Assembly: GCA_025353195.1 (NCBI GenBank)
Contig: JANXRC010000031.1
Coordinates: 1 to 38,023, forward strand
DNA length: 38,023 nt
Reading direction: 5' to 3'
From: Rhodocyclaceae bacterium
GTDB taxonomy: Bacteria; Pseudomonadota; Gammaproteobacteria; Burkholderiales; Rhodocyclaceae
Shown here: positions 22,928-33,600 of the stretch, piece after piece
How positions within the stretch are numbered: the stretch's first letter is position 1
Layout: each line of letters starts with the position of its first letter
Notes under the pieces: generated by a model
What the model saw: only the letters and a program-made list of their open reading frames with translations
What the model was told of the DNA's origin: nothing
Databases searched by the model: none
Position numbers and translations under genes: made by a program

Positions 22928-23826
22928 GCCGGGAAGACGCCTGTCGAAAGATAGCGGTCGCCACGATCGCAGACGATGGTGACGATCACCGCGTTCTCCA
23001 CCTGACCGGCGATGCGCAAAGCCACCGCCAGCGAGCCGCCGGACGAAATCCCGGCGAAGATGCCTTCCTCGCGCGCCAGTTGCCGCGCCATTTCTTCGGC
23101 CTGGCCCTGGCTCACGCTTTCGACCTGATCCACGCGCGAAGCCTCGAAGATCTTTGGCAGATAGGCTTCGGGCCACTTGCGTATGCCGGGAATCTGCGAG
23201 CCCTCTTCCGGCTGGCAACCGATGATGCGGATCGCCGGATTCTGCTCCTTGAAATAGCGCGAGCAGCCCATGATGGTGCCCGTGGTGCCCATGCTGGAAA
23301 CAAAATGCGTGATGCGGCCGCCGGTGTCGCGCCAGATCTCCGGACCGGTACCCTCATAGTGGGCCAGCGGGTTGTCCGGATTGGCGAACTGGTCGAGCAC
23401 CAGACCCTTGCCATCCCGCACCATTTGTTCGGCCAGGTCGCGTGCGGCTTCCATGCCGCCCGCCTTGGGAGTCAACACCAGCTCGGCGCCGAAGGCGCGC
23501 ATGGTCTGGCAGCGTTCGACGCTCTGATGCTCCGGCATGATCAGGATCATGCGGTAGCCGCGCATGGTAGCGGCCATTGCCAGCGCGATCCCGGTATTGC
23601 CCGAGGTGGCTTCGATCAGCGTGTCGCCGGGCTTGATGCGGCCACGCGCCTCGGCATGGGCGATCATGGACAATGCCGGCCGGTCCTTGACCGAGCCGGC
23701 CGGGTTATTGCCTTCCAGCTTGGCCAGAATCACGTTGTTGCGGCGTGCGGCCTCGGCACCGGCAATGCGCTCGAGCCGGACCAGCGGCGTATTGCCGACG
23801 AAGTCTTCGAGCGTCTTCCAGTTCAT
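22924..23826 (-). CDS. cysM: cysteine synthase B
   Basis: PLP enzyme forming cysteine from O-acetylserine and sulfide or thiosulfate. The 300-residue protein has [12 protein letters not shown], the PLP lysine in [13 protein letters not shown], the phosphate/substrate loop [14 protein letters not shown] and [13 protein letters not shown]; length and KWPEAYLP segment fit CysM rather than CysK. The ATG at 23826 overlaps the hldD stop as ATGA, so translation is coupled; an upstream ATG at 23838 is possible. It closes the LPS-precursor gene train. Its 3' end shares TTAA with the convergent monooxygenase gene, leaving no room for a terminator. Confidence 0.95.
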   Translation of the reverse strand: MNWKTLEDFVGNTPLVRLERIAGAEAARRNNVILAKLEGNNPAGSVKDRPALSMIAHAEARGRIKPGDTLIEATSGNTGIALAMAATMRGYRMILIMPEHQSVERCQTMRAFGAELVLTPKAGGMEAARDLAEQMVRDGKGLVLDQFANPDNPLAHYEGTGPEIWRDTGGRITHFVSSMGTTGTIMGCSRYFKEQNPAIRIIGCQPEEGSQIPGIRKWPEAYLPKIFEASRVDQVESVSQGQAEEMARQLAREEGIFAGISSGGSLAVALRIAGQVENAVIVTIVCDRGDRYLSTGVFPA

Positions 23827-24809
23827 TTTGCGAGCCATTTCACGTAGTCGGCGACGCCCGTCTCCACCGCAGCAAATGCGTCCCGGTAACCCGCGCCGCG
23901 CAGGTGCGAAAGGTCGGCCTCGGTGAAGCTCTGGTACTTGCCTTTCAATGCATCCGGAAAGGGAATGTATTCGATGATGCCCTGGGCCACCAATTCGGCC
24001 ACGGACTGGGCCGCTTTTCCCTCCAGCGCGCGGCAGGCATTGACGGTGGCGGCGGCGAGCTCGTTGAAACTCTGTGCGCGCCCGGTGCCGAGGTTATAGA
24101 TGCCTGATACGCGACTTTCAAGAAACTCCATGTTGACCTTGACCACGTCGCCAACGTAGACGAAATCGCGGCGCTGTTCGCCGTCGGCATAGCCGCCATG
24201 GCCTTCGAACAGCTTGACCTTGCCGGAAGCCTGATATTGATTGAAGTGATGAAAAGCGACCGAGGCCATGCGTCCCTTGTGCTGCTCGCGCGGGCCGTAG
24301 ACATTGAAGTAGCGGAACCCGGCGATCTGGGAGTCGGCGCTGGTGAGACGGCGACGCACGATCTGATCGAAGAGGAACTTCGAATAGCCATAGACATTGA
24401 GCGGCGCCTCGAACTCGCGGTCTTCGCTGAAAATGCTGCCGCCACCATAGACGGACGCGGAGGAGGCATAGAGCAGCGGAATTTCCTGTTCCTGGCAAAA
24501 ATCCAGCAGGGCCAGCGAATAGCAGTAGTTGTTGGCCATCATGTAGCGACCGTCGGTTTCCATGGTGTCCGAACAGGCGCCTTCGTGGAGGATGGCTTCG
24601 ATGCCACCTTCGAGCTGGCCGCTTTCGACGAGTTCGAGAAATTCGCTCTTGTCGAGATAGTCGGCGATATCGCAGTCGGTCAGGTTCCTGAACTTGTCAG
24701 CCTGGGTCAGGTTGTCGACGGCGATGATGTCCGAAATGCCGCGCTCGTTGAGGCCCTTGACCAGATTCGCGCCGATGAACCCGCAGGCGCCGGTAACGAC
24801 GTAGTGCAT
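23823..24809 (-). CDS. hldD: ADP-L-glycero-D-manno-heptose 6-epimerase
   Basis: Last step of ADP-heptose synthesis for the LPS inner core, using a tightly bound NADP in the cytoplasm. The 328-residue short-chain dehydrogenase has the Rossmann motif [20 protein letters not shown], the Ser/Thr, Tyr-x3-Lys site in [13 protein letters not shown] and [19 protein letters not shown], specific for RfaD. It follows rfaE1 by seven bases and overlaps cysM. The gene belongs to a train lapA-lapB-ugd-rfaE1-hldD-cysM that serves envelope synthesis. Confidence 0.97.
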   Translation of the reverse strand: MHYVVTGACGFIGANLVKGLNERGISDIIAVDNLTQADKFRNLTDCDIADYLDKSEFLELVESGQLEGGIEAILHEGACSDTMETDGRYMMANNYCYSLALLDFCQEQEIPLLYASSASVYGGGSIFSEDREFEAPLNVYGYSKFLFDQIVRRRLTSADSQIAGFRYFNVYGPREQHKGRMASVAFHHFNQYQASGKVKLFEGHGGYADGEQRRDFVYVGDVVKVNMEFLESRVSGIYNLGTGRAQSFNELAAATVNACRALEGKAAQSVAELVAQGIIEYIPFPDALKGKYQSFTEADLSHLRGAGYRDAFAAVETGVADYVKWLAK

Positions 24810-24816
24810 AGGACTC

Positions 24817-25749
24817 CTAGTTGACCTGCTTCAATTCTTCCAAAGAGCACATTGCCGTGCCCAGCTTGCCGACCACGATGCCGGCGGCCAGATTGGCCTG
24901 GCGCATCGCCAGTGGCAAGGACAGGCCGCTGCCCAGCATCACCGCCAGCGTGGCGATAACGGTATCACCGGCGCCACTGACATCATAAACCTCACGCGCC
25001 ACTGCCGGCTCATGCGCCACGCCGCTGGCCGAAAACAGCGTCATGCCTTCTTCGCTGCGGGTGACCAGCAATGCCTCCAGATGCAGTTCATCGCGCAGAC
25101 GTATGGCCTTCAGCGCGAGCTCATCTTCATCCTTCCAGCGGCCGACCACTTGGCGCATCTCGGCGCGGTTGGGGGTGAGCAGCGTCGCGCCGACGTAGCG
25201 GGCGTAGTCTTCGCCCTTGGGATCGACCAGTACCGGCTTGCCGGCGGCGCGGGCAAGACGAATCATTTCCGTGATGTGGGTGAGGCCGCCCTTGCCGTAA
25301 TCGGAGAGGATCACCACGTCGCACGCCGCAAGACGCGATTCAAAATCAGCCAGCTTGGCTTGCAGGACTTCATGATCCGGCGCATTTTCAAAGTCGATGC
25401 GCAGCAGCTGCTGCTGGCGGCCGACCACGCGCAACTTCACGGTGGTGCTGAGTTGGGCATCCTCATGCAGGCTGCATTCGATGCCGGAGTCGCGCATCAG
25501 GCGCGCTAGGATCTGGCCGGCTTCATCGGCGCCGACCACGGACAGGAGCGCCACCCGCGCGCCCAGCGCAGCGCAATTGCGGGCAACGTTGGCAGCGCCG
25601 CCGGGACGTTCCTCGGTGCGCTCGACCTTGACCACCGGCACCGGCGCTTCCGGCGAAATGCGGGACACCTCGCCGAACCAGTAGCGATCCAGCATCACGT
25701 CGCCGACCACCAGAATGCGGGTCGCGGAGGTATCAGGGACCGTATTCAT
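24817..25749 (-). CDS. rfaE1: D-glycero-beta-D-manno-heptose-7-phosphate kinase (stand-alone HldE domain 1)
   Basis: PfkB-type sugar kinase that phosphorylates heptose-7-phosphate at C1. The 310-residue protein has [56 protein letters not shown] and the catalytic [14 protein letters not shown]. It ends after LEELKQVN without the cytidylyltransferase domain of bifunctional HldE, so the adenylyltransferase (RfaE2) must be a separate gene outside the window, as in other betaproteobacteria. The ATG at 25749 overlaps the ugd stop in an ATGA junction. Confidence 0.95.
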   Translation of the reverse strand: MNTVPDTSATRILVVGDVMLDRYWFGEVSRISPEAPVPVVKVERTEERPGGAANVARNCAALGARVALLSVVGADEAGQILARLMRDSGIECSLHEDAQLSTTVKLRVVGRQQQLLRIDFENAPDHEVLQAKLADFESRLAACDVVILSDYGKGGLTHITEMIRLARAAGKPVLVDPKGEDYARYVGATLLTPNRAEMRQVVGRWKDEDELALKAIRLRDELHLEALLVTRSEEGMTLFSASGVAHEPAVAREVYDVSGAGDTVIATLAVMLGSGLSLPLAMRQANLAAGIVVGKLGTAMCSLEELKQVN

Positions 25750-27068
25750 AGGCGTCCGATGGCGAAATACTCCAACCCGGCCTTGCGCGGCGTCGCCGGA
25801 TCGTAGAGATTGCGCCCGTCGAAAATCACCGGCGTCTTCAGCTTGGCCTTGATCGCATCGAAGTCCGGGCTGCGAAATTCCTTCCACTCGGTGACGATGA
25901 CCAGGGCATCCGCGCCGTCCAGTGCCTGCATCGGCGTCGTCGCATAGCTGATGCGCGCATCCTTGCCCAGGATGCGCTGCGCTTCATGGCCGGCTACCGG
26001 ATCGTAGGCGCGGATTGAAGCTCCGCCCGCCAGAAGATCGGCAATCAGCACCAGGCTTGACGCTTCTCGCATGTCGTCGGTATTCGGTTTGAAGGCCAGC
26101 CCCCACAGGGCGAAGGTCTTGCCGCTGAGGTCCTTGCCGAGGCGCGTCGTGATCTTCTTTGCCAGTACATGTTTCTGCGTCTGATTGGCCGCCTCGACTG
26201 CCTGCAGCACCTGCAATTCCTGCTTGGCATCCTGCGCGGTGCGGATCAGCGCCTGCACATCCTTGGGAAAGCATGAACCGCCGTAGCCGACGCCGGGATA
26301 GAGAAAATGGAAGCCGATGCGCGGATCGGAGCCGATGCCCTTGCGCACCAGTTCGATGTCGGCACCCAGCTTTTCCGCCAGATTCGCCAATTCGTTCATG
26401 AAGCTGATGCGTGTTGCCAGCATCGCGTTGGCGGCGTACTTGGTCAGTTCCGCGCTCCTCACGTCCATCACGATCAGACGCTCGTGATTGCGCTGGAACG
26501 GCGCGTAAAGCTCGCGCATCAGCTCTATGGCGCGGGCATCTTCGGCGCCGACGACGATCCGGTCCGGCTTCATGAAGTCGTCTACCGCGGCGCCTTCCTT
26601 GAGGAATTCCGGATTGGAGACGACGCTGAAATCGACCTTCGCGCCGCGCACCTGCAGCTCTTCGGCAATCGCCGCACGCACTTTGTCGGCGGTGCCGACC
26701 GGAACCGTGGATTTGTCCACCACGACCTTGTAGCCGGTCATGTAGCGCCCCACGTTGCGCGCCGCAGCGACCACGTATTGCAGGTCGGCGGAACCATCTT
26801 CATCCGGCGGGGTGCCGACGGCGATGAACTGCAACACGCCGTGGGCCACCGCGGCCTCGATGTCGGTGGTGAAGCGCAAACGCCCCGCTGCCTCGTTCTT
26901 CCGCACCATGGCCTCCAGGCCCGGTTCGTAGATCGGAATGCCGCCTTCGTTGAGGGTGCGGATTTTTGCTGCATCCAGATCGAGGCAAAGCACATCATTG
27001 CCTACGTCTGCAAGACAGGTACCGGAGACAAGACCGACGTAGCCGGTGCCGATGACAGTAATTTTCAT
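25746..27068 (-). CDS. ugd: UDP-glucose 6-dehydrogenase
   Basis: Oxidises UDP-glucose twice to UDP-glucuronate, a precursor for LPS core or capsule sugars. The 440-residue protein begins [20 protein letters not shown] (NAD-binding), has [36 protein letters not shown] and the catalytic cysteine in [14 protein letters not shown]. The C-terminal domain is intact with FDGRNLYDP. The ATG at 27068 is eight bases after the lapB stop and the gene overlaps rfaE1. In gammaproteobacteria ugd is linked to aminoarabinose modification; that link is not shown here. Confidence 0.97.
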   Translation of the reverse strand: MKITVIGTGYVGLVSGTCLADVGNDVLCLDLDAAKIRTLNEGGIPIYEPGLEAMVRKNEAAGRLRFTTDIEAAVAHGVLQFIAVGTPPDEDGSADLQYVVAAARNVGRYMTGYKVVVDKSTVPVGTADKVRAAIAEELQVRGAKVDFSVVSNPEFLKEGAAVDDFMKPDRIVVGAEDARAIELMRELYAPFQRNHERLIVMDVRSAELTKYAANAMLATRISFMNELANLAEKLGADIELVRKGIGSDPRIGFHFLYPGVGYGGSCFPKDVQALIRTAQDAKQELQVLQAVEAANQTQKHVLAKKITTRLGKDLSGKTFALWGLAFKPNTDDMREASSLVLIADLLAGGASIRAYDPVAGHEAQRILGKDARISYATTPMQALDGADALVIVTEWKEFRSPDFDAIKAKLKTPVIFDGRNLYDPATPRKAGLEYFAIGRL

Positions 27069-27075
27069 GGATTTA

Positions 27076-28275
27076 CTAAAGTGTGATGTCGAATTCTTCG
27101 GTGCGCTTGGGCGGATAGGTTTCCCAGCCGCCGCAACCGGGGCAACGCCAGTAGAACTGCCGCGCCTTGAAACCACAGGCGTCGCAGCGATAACGCGCGA
27201 CGCGACGGGTGTGATTGTGAATCAGGTTCTTGATCAGTTCCAGATCGGCACGCTTTTCGGGCGGGACCACCAGGATCTGCGCCTCCAGCAGCTTGTCGAG
27301 CCCGAGCAGCGTCGGGTTGCGGCGCAACTCGTCGCGCACCAGCGCGTAGGCGGCCTCGGCGCCGTCGTTGTCGAGTTCGGCGCGAAACACCGCATCGAGC
27401 AAGTCGAGCGAGGGATGCCGCTCCAGCCAACCGCGCAACAACTGGATGCCCTGCTCCTTGCGGCCCAGCTGGATGTGCACCGCCATCAGCTTCTCCGCAG
27501 CCAGGGCGAGATACACCGGGTTCTGCTGCTCGATGCCTTTCCAGTGATCAATCGCCGCCTCGCCATCGCCGTCCCCGGGGATACCGCTTCGCATAAGTTT
27601 TGCCGCCAGATCGCCCAGCAGCAGCGTCGCGCGGACACATTTCCGGTTGGCCGCCAATGCCTCGTCGAGCAGGCGGCGCGCTTCGTCGTGGCGGTCGTGA
27701 AGCATTTCGTTGGCCGCCATTTCGCAACGAAACTCGGCGATTTCCTTTTGCCACAGATGCTCGGAATGGTTGGGCATGGCATCGCAAACGGCAATCGCCT
27801 TGGCCCATTCCTTTTCCTGCTGGTAGATTTCCAGCAGGCTTTTCAGCGCCTCTTCGTCGCGGTCGGTACCGCGCAGCTTGACGAAGATCTCCTCGGCGCG
27901 ATCGAGCAGGCCAGCCTTGAGATAGTCCTGCCCGAGTTCGGACAATGCGTGCAAGCGCTGCTTGGCCGACAAGCCATCACGCTCGATGAGATTCTGATGG
28001 ACGCGGATGGCGCGGTCGGTCTCGCCGCGACGGCGGAACAGATTGCCCAGCGCGAAATGCAACTCGATGGTTTCCGGATCGATGCGCGCCGCCTCGATGA
28101 AGGCTTCGATGGCCTGATCCGGCTGCTCGTTGAGCAGAAAATTCAGCCCTTTGAAATAGGAACGCGGCAAGACGCGCGACTCTTTCAGCAGATGCTTGAT
28201 GTCGATCCGCGCGGCGATCCAGCCGAGGCCGAAAAACATCGGCAACACCAGCAGCCACCAAAGTTCGATTTCCAT
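27076..28275 (-). CDS. lapB: LPS assembly protein LapB (YciM)
   Basis: Inner-membrane TPR protein that recruits LpxC to FtsH and so limits LPS synthesis. In the 399-residue product, residues 5-22 ([18 protein letters not shown]) form the membrane anchor, followed by a DIKHLLKES segment, about eight TPR units (clear at [20 protein letters not shown] and [20 protein letters not shown]) and a C-terminal rubredoxin-like zinc ribbon, [20 protein letters not shown]. This is the complete LapB architecture. It follows lapA by four bases, and ugd follows it. Confidence 0.96.
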   Translation of the reverse strand: MEIELWWLLVLPMFFGLGWIAARIDIKHLLKESRVLPRSYFKGLNFLLNEQPDQAIEAFIEAARIDPETIELHFALGNLFRRRGETDRAIRVHQNLIERDGLSAKQRLHALSELGQDYLKAGLLDRAEEIFVKLRGTDRDEEALKSLLEIYQQEKEWAKAIAVCDAMPNHSEHLWQKEIAEFRCEMAANEMLHDRHDEARRLLDEALAANRKCVRATLLLGDLAAKLMRSGIPGDGDGEAAIDHWKGIEQQNPVYLALAAEKLMAVHIQLGRKEQGIQLLRGWLERHPSLDLLDAVFRAELDNDGAEAAYALVRDELRRNPTLLGLDKLLEAQILVVPPEKRADLELIKNLIHNHTRRVARYRCDACGFKARQFYWRCPGCGGWETYPPKRTEEFDITL

Positions 28276-28279
28276 CTTG

Positions 28280-28522
28280 CTAGCGCGGCTCGCGATCCGG
28301 ATTACGCCGGGGGCGCAGGAAGACGCCTAGCGCCGCCGTCAGGCCAACGGCAACGCCAATGGCGAATACGGCGAGGATCACCACCGAGACCGGCGCCGTC
28401 CACGCATGATCCAGAAAGAAGCGCAATTCCATCGGGCCGCTGTTCTTGATCGCCAGCCCGAACAGTCCGACGAAGACCACGATGCGCAACAGCCAGACCA
28501 GAATCCGCAGCAGGGTGTTCAT
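28280..28522 (-). CDS. lapA: LapA-domain membrane protein
   Basis: An 80-residue protein with two hydrophobic helices, about 7-25 (ILVWLLRIVVFVGLFGLAIK) and 42-68 (TAPVSVVILAVFAIGVAVGL), the LapA (DUF1049) plan, ending in a basic tail FLRPRRNPDREPR. LapA accompanies LapB in controlling LPS production. The start is 18 bases beyond the terminator that follows ihfB, so lapA-lapB likely has its own promoter or depends on readthrough. Confidence 0.9.
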   Translation of the reverse strand: MNTLLRILVWLLRIVVFVGLFGLAIKNSGPMELRFFLDHAWTAPVSVVILAVFAIGVAVGLTAALGVFLRPRRNPDREPR

Positions 28523-28539
28523 GCCGGGCCATGGGGCTG

Positions 28540-28569
28540 AAAAAAAGCGGCACCCGTGACAGGTGCCGC
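28540..28569 (-). terminator. rho-independent terminator after ihfB
   Basis: Read leftward, GCGGCACC and GGTGCCGC form a perfect 8-bp stem with a seven-base loop and are followed by seven T. It lies between ihfB (ends 28596) and lapA (starts 28522), so it separates the amino-acid/rpsA/ihfB train from the LPS train. Confidence 0.85.
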
Positions 28570-28595
28570 CTTGATGCGAGCTGCGACAGCGCGAC

Positions 28596-28880
28596 TCATG
28601 GCCGGTAATCGACCCGTTCCCGCAGTTCCTTGCCGGCCTTGAAATGGGGCACGTACTTTTCGGGTACCTGCACCTTGTCGCCCGACTTCGGATTACGACC
28701 TACACGCGGCGGCCGATAGTTCAGCGCGAAACTGCCAAAGCCGCGAATCTCGATGCGATCGCCGCGAACCAGCGCCGCGGTGAGAGCATCAAGGATCATC
28801 TTGACGGCATAGTCGGCATCCTTCGCCACCAGCTGGGGAAAGCGCTCCGCCAGCTGGGCGATGAGCTCCGATTTGGTCAT
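28596..28880 (-). CDS. ihfB: integration host factor subunit beta
   Basis: DNA-bending nucleoid protein, 94 residues, forming a dimer with Ihf[41 protein letters not shown] (the beta-arm region) and [20 protein letters not shown] are typical for IhfB; the intercalating Pro is in the RNPKSGD turn. It begins 10 bases after rpsA and has no clear ribosome binding site of its own, so translational coupling to rpsA is likely. rpsA-ihfB adjacency is conserved in proteobacteria. Confidence 0.97.
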   Translation of the reverse strand: MTKSELIAQLAERFPQLVAKDADYAVKMILDALTAALVRGDRIEIRGFGSFALNYRPPRVGRNPKSGDKVQVPEKYVPHFKAGKELRERVDYRP

Positions 28881-28890
28881 GAGATCGGGC

Positions 28891-30615
28891 TTATTGCGGC
28901 TGGTTCTGGTTGAGCTTGGCCTTCAGCAGCGCGCCGAGGTTGGTCGTGCCGCTGCTGGCCGAACTGTCGGACGCCAGCTTTTGCATCACCTGGGTCTGTT
29001 CCACCTGATCCTTGGCCTTGATCGAGAGGTTGATCGATCGCGTCTTGCGATCAACGTTCACGATCATGGTTTCGATCACGTCGCCGACCTTCAGATGCTG
29101 GGTCAGATCCTCGATGCGCTCGCGGGAGAACTCGGAAACGCGCAGGTAACCTTCCACCTCGGCGCCGAGATCGACCATCGCACCGCGCTGATCGACACTG
29201 GTCACCGTGCCTGAAACCAGGCTGTTCTTGTCATGGGTGGCGACGAAGCTGGTAAATGGATCGCCGTCGATCTGCTTGACGCCGAGCGAAATGCGCTCTT
29301 TCTCGACATCGATGGAAAGCACGACGGCTTCGACTTCATCACCCTTCTTGAAGTTCTGCTTGGCCTCTTCGCCCGTGGCAGACCAGGACAAGTCGGACAA
29401 ATGCACCAGGCCATCGATGCCGCCGGGCAGGCCGATGAAGATGCCGAAGTCGGTAATCGACTTGATGGCACCGCGGACCTTGTCGCCCTTCTTGTGGTTC
29501 ATCGCGAAATCTTCCCACGGGTTCGCCATGCACTGCTTCATGCCGAGCGAAATGCGGCGACGGTCTTCGTCGATTTCGAGAATCATCACTTCGACTTCGT
29601 CGCCCAGCTGGACAACCTTGGTCGGGTGAATGTTCTTGTTGGTCCAGTCCATTTCGGAAACGTGAACCAGGCCTTCGATGCCCTGCTCGATCTCGACGAA
29701 CGAGCCGTAATCGGTGAGATTGGTGACCTTGCCGAACAGGCGCGTGTTGGCCGGGTAGCGACGCGAGATTCCCACCCACGGATCCTCGCCCAGCTGCTTC
29801 ATGCCCAGCGAAACGCGGTTCTTTTCCTGGTCGAACTTGAGTACCTTGGCGGTGACTTCATCACCGACGTTGAGCACTTCCGACGGGTGACGCACGCGGC
29901 GCCAGGCCAGGTCGGTGATGTGCAGCAGGCCGTCGATGCCGCCGAGGTCGACGAATGCACCGTAGTCGGTGATGTTCTTGACGATGCCCTTGACGACAGT
30001 GCCTTCCTGCAGATTTTCCAGCAGCTTCTGGCGATCTTCGCCCATGCTGGCCTCGAGCACGGCGCGACGTGAAACCACCACGTTGTTGCGCTTGCGGTCG
30101 AGCTTGATGACCTTGAATTCGTATTCCTTGCCTTCGAAAGGCGTGGTGTCCTTGACCGGCCGGGTATCGACCAGCGAACCGGGCAGGAAGGCGCGAATGC
30201 CATTGACCATGACGGTCAGGCCGCCCTTGACCTTGCCGGTGATCAGGCCTTTGACCAGGGCGCCATCGACCATGGCCTTGTCGAGATCGTTCCAGGCGGC
30301 GATGCGCTTGGCCTTTTCACGCGAGAGGCGCGTTGCACCGTAACCGTCTTCGAGCATCTCGATCGCCACCAGGACGAAATCGCCCGGCTTGGCTTCGAGC
30401 TCGCCACGTTCGTTGTGGAACTCTTCAACGGGAATCATGCTTTCGGACTTGAGGCCCGCATTGACGACCACGAAGTTCTGGTCGATGCGGACGATTTCGG
30501 CCGTGATGACTTCACCGGCACGCATTTCCTGGCGCTGGAGGCTTTCCTCGAACAGGGCGGCAAAGCTCTCCATGGGTGAAGCTTGTGAAGCTTCGGCAAT
30601 AGCTGCAGTAGACAT
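28891..30615 (-). CDS. rpsA: 30S ribosomal protein S1
   Basis: The 574-residue mRNA-binding ribosomal protein needed to start translation on leaders that are structured or lack Shine-Dalgarno sequences. Six S1 (OB-fold) domains can be followed, with repeated [20 protein letters not shown]- and [20 protein letters not shown]-like segments. The first begins [20 protein letters not shown]. The ATG at 30615 has only a distant AAGG, fitting the known weak, self-regulated rpsA initiation in E. coli. It follows aroA/cmk by 127 bases and is cotranscribed with ihfB. Confidence 0.97.
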   Translation of the reverse strand: MSTAAIAEASQASPMESFAALFEESLQRQEMRAGEVITAEIVRIDQNFVVVNAGLKSESMIPVEEFHNERGELEAKPGDFVLVAIEMLEDGYGATRLSREKAKRIAAWNDLDKAMVDGALVKGLITGKVKGGLTVMVNGIRAFLPGSLVDTRPVKDTTPFEGKEYEFKVIKLDRKRNNVVVSRRAVLEASMGEDRQKLLENLQEGTVVKGIVKNITDYGAFVDLGGIDGLLHITDLAWRRVRHPSEVLNVGDEVTAKVLKFDQEKNRVSLGMKQLGEDPWVGISRRYPANTRLFGKVTNLTDYGSFVEIEQGIEGLVHVSEMDWTNKNIHPTKVVQLGDEVEVMILEIDEDRRRISLGMKQCMANPWEDFAMNHKKGDKVRGAIKSITDFGIFIGLPGGIDGLVHLSDLSWSATGEEAKQNFKKGDEVEAVVLSIDVEKERISLGVKQIDGDPFTSFVATHDKNSLVSGTVTSVDQRGAMVDLGAEVEGYLRVSEFSRERIEDLTQHLKVGDVIETMIVNVDRKTRSINLSIKAKDQVEQTQVMQKLASDSSASSGTTNLGALLKAKLNQNQPQ

Positions 30616-30742
30616 TGGGTTAGGGACCTTACGGATGTTTGTCACCGGAGTGACGGGTTGGTTGCTCTTCGTCGCAGAAGCCTGGCGGCCGCTGCAACAC
30701 CTTTGTTGCGATACTCGTGGAACATTTATCCTGATGCCTGAA

Positions 30743-32716
30743 TCACAGTCGCTGCCGCTTGACGATAGTCATCACGGCCTCCACTGCTGCCTCGATGTTC
30801 ATCGGCGTGGTATCCACCAGATCAGCATCGTCGCACTGCCGGAGGGGCGCCACGCTACGCTGGGCGTCGCGCGCATCCCTTTCCTGCAATTCCTGCAAAA
30901 GGGCGTGCATATTAGCAGGCATCCCCTTTGCGATCAACTGTTTATAGCGTCTTTCTGCGCGCACCTGGGCTGATGCTGTGAGAAACACCTTGGCCATCGC
31001 GGCGGGGAACACCACCGAGCCCATGTCGCGGCCATCTGCCACCAGCCCGGGAAAGCGGCGATAGGCGCGCTGCCGGGCCAGCAGCGCGGCACGTACCGCC
31101 GGCAATGCCGCCACTTTCGAGGCACCGGCCGAGACTTCTTCGCTGCGGATCGCGTCCGTTACGTCGTCGCCGGCGAGCAGGATGCGGCCACCTTCGAAAA
31201 TTGCCGGCAGACTCGCCGCCAGCACCGCCACCCCGGCTTCGTCGTCCAGCGACACAGCGGCGCGAGTCGCCGCCAGCGCGGCCAGGCGATACAGCGAACC
31301 ACTGTCCAGATAGTGGTAACCGAGGGCTGCGGCGACGCGTTCGGCCACGGTACCCTTGCCCGAGGCCGAGGGGCCGTCGATGGCGATCACCGGCGCGGTG
31401 ATTTCGGCCAGGGCATCGAAGTAGTCGGGAAAGGTCTTGTTGACGCATTGCGGATCGTTGATGGTCACCGGCACGCCGCCGAGCGCCGCCAGCGAGAAGC
31501 ACATCGCGATGCGATGGTCATCGTAGGTGTCGATGGCCGCATTCGGTACAAGAGTCGGCGCGGCTCCGCTCTGCGTACCTGGAATGCCGCTTCGCGGGCA
31601 GGTAACGGCGAGGAAGTCGGGACCCTCCTCCACGATCGCGCCGAGCTTCCTCAGTTCGGTCGCCATCGCCGCGATGCGGTCGGTTTCCTTGACGCGCCAC
31701 GAGGCGATATTGCGCAGGATGCAACGGCCGTCGGCAAACAGGGCTGCCACCGCCAGCGTCATCGCCGCGTCGGGAATCTGATTGAGGTCGAGATCGAAAG
31801 CCTTCAGCCTTCCCGATAACGGCGCGCTCGCCTCGATGAACTGCTCGCCCCATTCGATGCGCGCGCCCATCTTTTGCAGCGCATCGGCGAAGCGCACGTC
31901 GCCCTGGATGCTGTTCCGGCCGACACCTTCGACCCGCACCGGGCCGCCGCCGATCGCGCCGGCCGCCAGAAAATAAGAGGCGGCCGATGCATCGCCCTCG
32001 ACATGCAGCACGCCGGGGCTGCGATAGCGCTGGCACGCCGCAATCGTGAAGCGCTGCCAGCCTTCGCGCTCGACCCTGACGCCGAAGCGTGCCATCAGGT
32101 TCAGCGTGATCTCGACGTAGGGTCTGGAGATGAGTTCGGTCGTCATCTCGATCACCGCCTCTGCTTCCGTGAGAGGCAAGGCCATCAGCAACGCGGTGAG
32201 GAACTGCGAAGACACGTCGCCGCGCAGCCGGATCGGGCCCGCGAGTTTGATGCTCGCCGGATGGATGGCCAGCGGCGGAAAGCCGGGATTGCCCGTGTAG
32301 CGGACATCGGCACCGATCTGCAGCAGCCCGTCCACCAGATCGCCGATCGGTCGCTCGTGCATGCGCGGCACGCCGGAGAGCCGGTAGTGGCCGCCCGACA
32401 GGGCCAGTGCCGCCGTCAGCGGCCGGATCGCGGTGCCGGCGTTGCCCATGAACAGGTCGGCATCCTTGACCGGAAAAACGCCGCCGCAGCCTTCGATGCG
32501 CCACGCAGTGCCACCGATCGGCGTTGCGCCAACACCGACTCCTTGCAGCGCAGTCAGCATCACGCGGGTGTCGTCCGAATCCAGCAGGTCGCGGATTTCG
32601 GTAGTTCCTTCCGCCAGCGCCGCGAGCAGCAGCATGCGGTTGGAAATGCTCTTGGAGCCTGGCAGTCTTACGCTGCCCGCGGCCGCACGCAAGGGCGGCA
32701 GGGTCAGGCTAGTCAT
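30743..32716 (-). CDS. aroA/cmk: bifunctional EPSP synthase / cytidylate kinase
   Basis: One 657-residue frame joins two enzymes. Residues 1 to about 435 are 3-phosphoshikimate 1-carboxyvinyltransferase ([68 protein letters not shown]-type [10 protein letters not shown]), which feeds chorismate. Directly after [14 protein letters not shown] comes [20 protein letters not shown], the P-loop of CMP kinase, followed by [14 protein letters not shown] and [11 protein letters not shown]. No stop or linker separates them. Such AroA-Cmk fusions are known in betaproteobacteria. The ATG at 32716 overlaps the tyrA stop by one base (TGATG), so the start is coupled. Confidence 0.96.
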   Translation of the reverse strand: MTSLTLPPLRAAAGSVRLPGSKSISNRMLLLAALAEGTTEIRDLLDSDDTRVMLTALQGVGVGATPIGGTAWRIEGCGGVFPVKDADLFMGNAGTAIRPLTAALALSGGHYRLSGVPRMHERPIGDLVDGLLQIGADVRYTGNPGFPPLAIHPASIKLAGPIRLRGDVSSQFLTALLMALPLTEAEAVIEMTTELISRPYVEITLNLMARFGVRVEREGWQRFTIAACQRYRSPGVLHVEGDASAASYFLAAGAIGGGPVRVEGVGRNSIQGDVRFADALQKMGARIEWGEQFIEASAPLSGRLKAFDLDLNQIPDAAMTLAVAALFADGRCILRNIASWRVKETDRIAAMATELRKLGAIVEEGPDFLAVTCPRSGIPGTQSGAAPTLVPNAAIDTYDDHRIAMCFSLAALGGVPVTINDPQCVNKTFPDYFDALAEITAPVIAIDGPSASGKGTVAERVAAALGYHYLDSGSLYRLAALAATRAAVSLDDEAGVAVLAASLPAIFEGGRILLAGDDVTDAIRSEEVSAGASKVAALPAVRAALLARQRAYRRFPGLVADGRDMGSVVFPAAMAKVFLTASAQVRAERRYKQLIAKGMPANMHALLQELQERDARDAQRSVAPLRQCDDADLVDTTPMNIEAAVEAVMTIVKRQRL

Positions 32717-33597
32717 CACTCACCGGACGGCGGCAGGGAATCCAGCCATGCGTCGCGCCGCGCGCGGGCTGTGTCGAACATCGCCTCGAGGCCAGCCGCA
32801 TCACCCCCGGCGAGCAGCACGCGGGTGCGCATCAGCTCGACCATGTAGGCATCCAGTTCCGGCAGCAGCGCGTGGCGATTGGCGACACAAATGTCGCGCC
32901 ACATTTCCGGGTGGCTGCTGGCGATGCGCGTGAAATCGCGAAAGCCGCCGGCGGCGAAGCTGAAGAGCTGGTCCGCGTTGTCTCGACTGGCGAGGTCATG
33001 CACCAGAGCGAAGGCCAGCAGGTGCGGCAGGTGGCTGACTGCCGCAAAGACACGGTCGTGCTCGTCCGCCGCGAGTTGCGACACCCGGGCGCCGCAGGCC
33101 TCCCACGCCGCACGCACGCGGGCCACAGCCTCTGGCGTGTTTTCCGGCAAGGGGGTGAGTACCACGCGCTTGTCGCGATAGAGGTCTGCAGTCGCGGCGC
33201 CGACACCGCTTTTCTCGGCTCCGGCAATCGGGTGGCCGGGGACGAACTGGCCAATTCTGTCACCGAAGGCCGCACGCGCCGCCGCGACCACGTCAGACTT
33301 GGTGCTACCGCCGTCGGTGACCAGTGTTCGGGGCCCGAGGTGTGGCGCCAGCGCCGCCATCACCGCCGGCATCTGGCCGACCGGCATGCCGAGCAGCACG
33401 AGGTCGGCACCATCGAGGGCAGCGCCCCAGTCGGTGGCCACCTGGTCGATGACGCCCTGCTCCAGCGCCTGTTCGAGCGGCGCACGGGTGCGTCCCATGC
33501 CGACCACACGCCGTGCCGCCCGCGCCGACTTCTGCGCCAGCGCAAAAGAGCCGCCGATCAGGCCGACGCCGCAGACGACTATCTTTTCAAATTGCAT
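32716..33597 (-). CDS. tyrA: prephenate dehydrogenase
   Basis: NAD(P)-dependent conversion of prephenate to 4-hydroxyphenylpyruvate for tyrosine. The 293-residue protein has the Rossmann motif [38 protein letters not shown], the catalytic His in [18 protein letters not shown] and [20 protein letters not shown]. It lacks a chorismate mutase or ACT domain, so it is the short cytoplasmic form. It starts three bases after hisC and overlaps aroA/cmk by one base. Confidence 0.96.
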   Translation of the reverse strand: MQFEKIVVCGVGLIGGSFALAQKSARAARRVVGMGRTRAPLEQALEQGVIDQVATDWGAALDGADLVLLGMPVGQMPAVMAALAPHLGPRTLVTDGGSTKSDVVAAARAAFGDRIGQFVPGHPIAGAEKSGVGAATADLYRDKRVVLTPLPENTPEAVARVRAAWEACGARVSQLAADEHDRVFAAVSHLPHLLAFALVHDLASRDNADQLFSFAAGGFRDFTRIASSHPEMWRDICVANRHALLPELDAYMVELMRTRVLLAGGDAAGLEAMFDTARARRDAWLDSLPPSGE

Positions 33598-33600
33598 CGA

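Noticed and set aside
24817-25749. rfaE1 as a truncated hldE
   Set aside because: The kinase domain is complete and the split form is normal in many betaproteobacteria; the missing transferase domain is not evidence of damage.
27046-28449. A 467-codon plus-strand frame opposite lapB
   Set aside because: Shadow of lapB; the minus strand has clear TPR and zinc-ribbon motifs.
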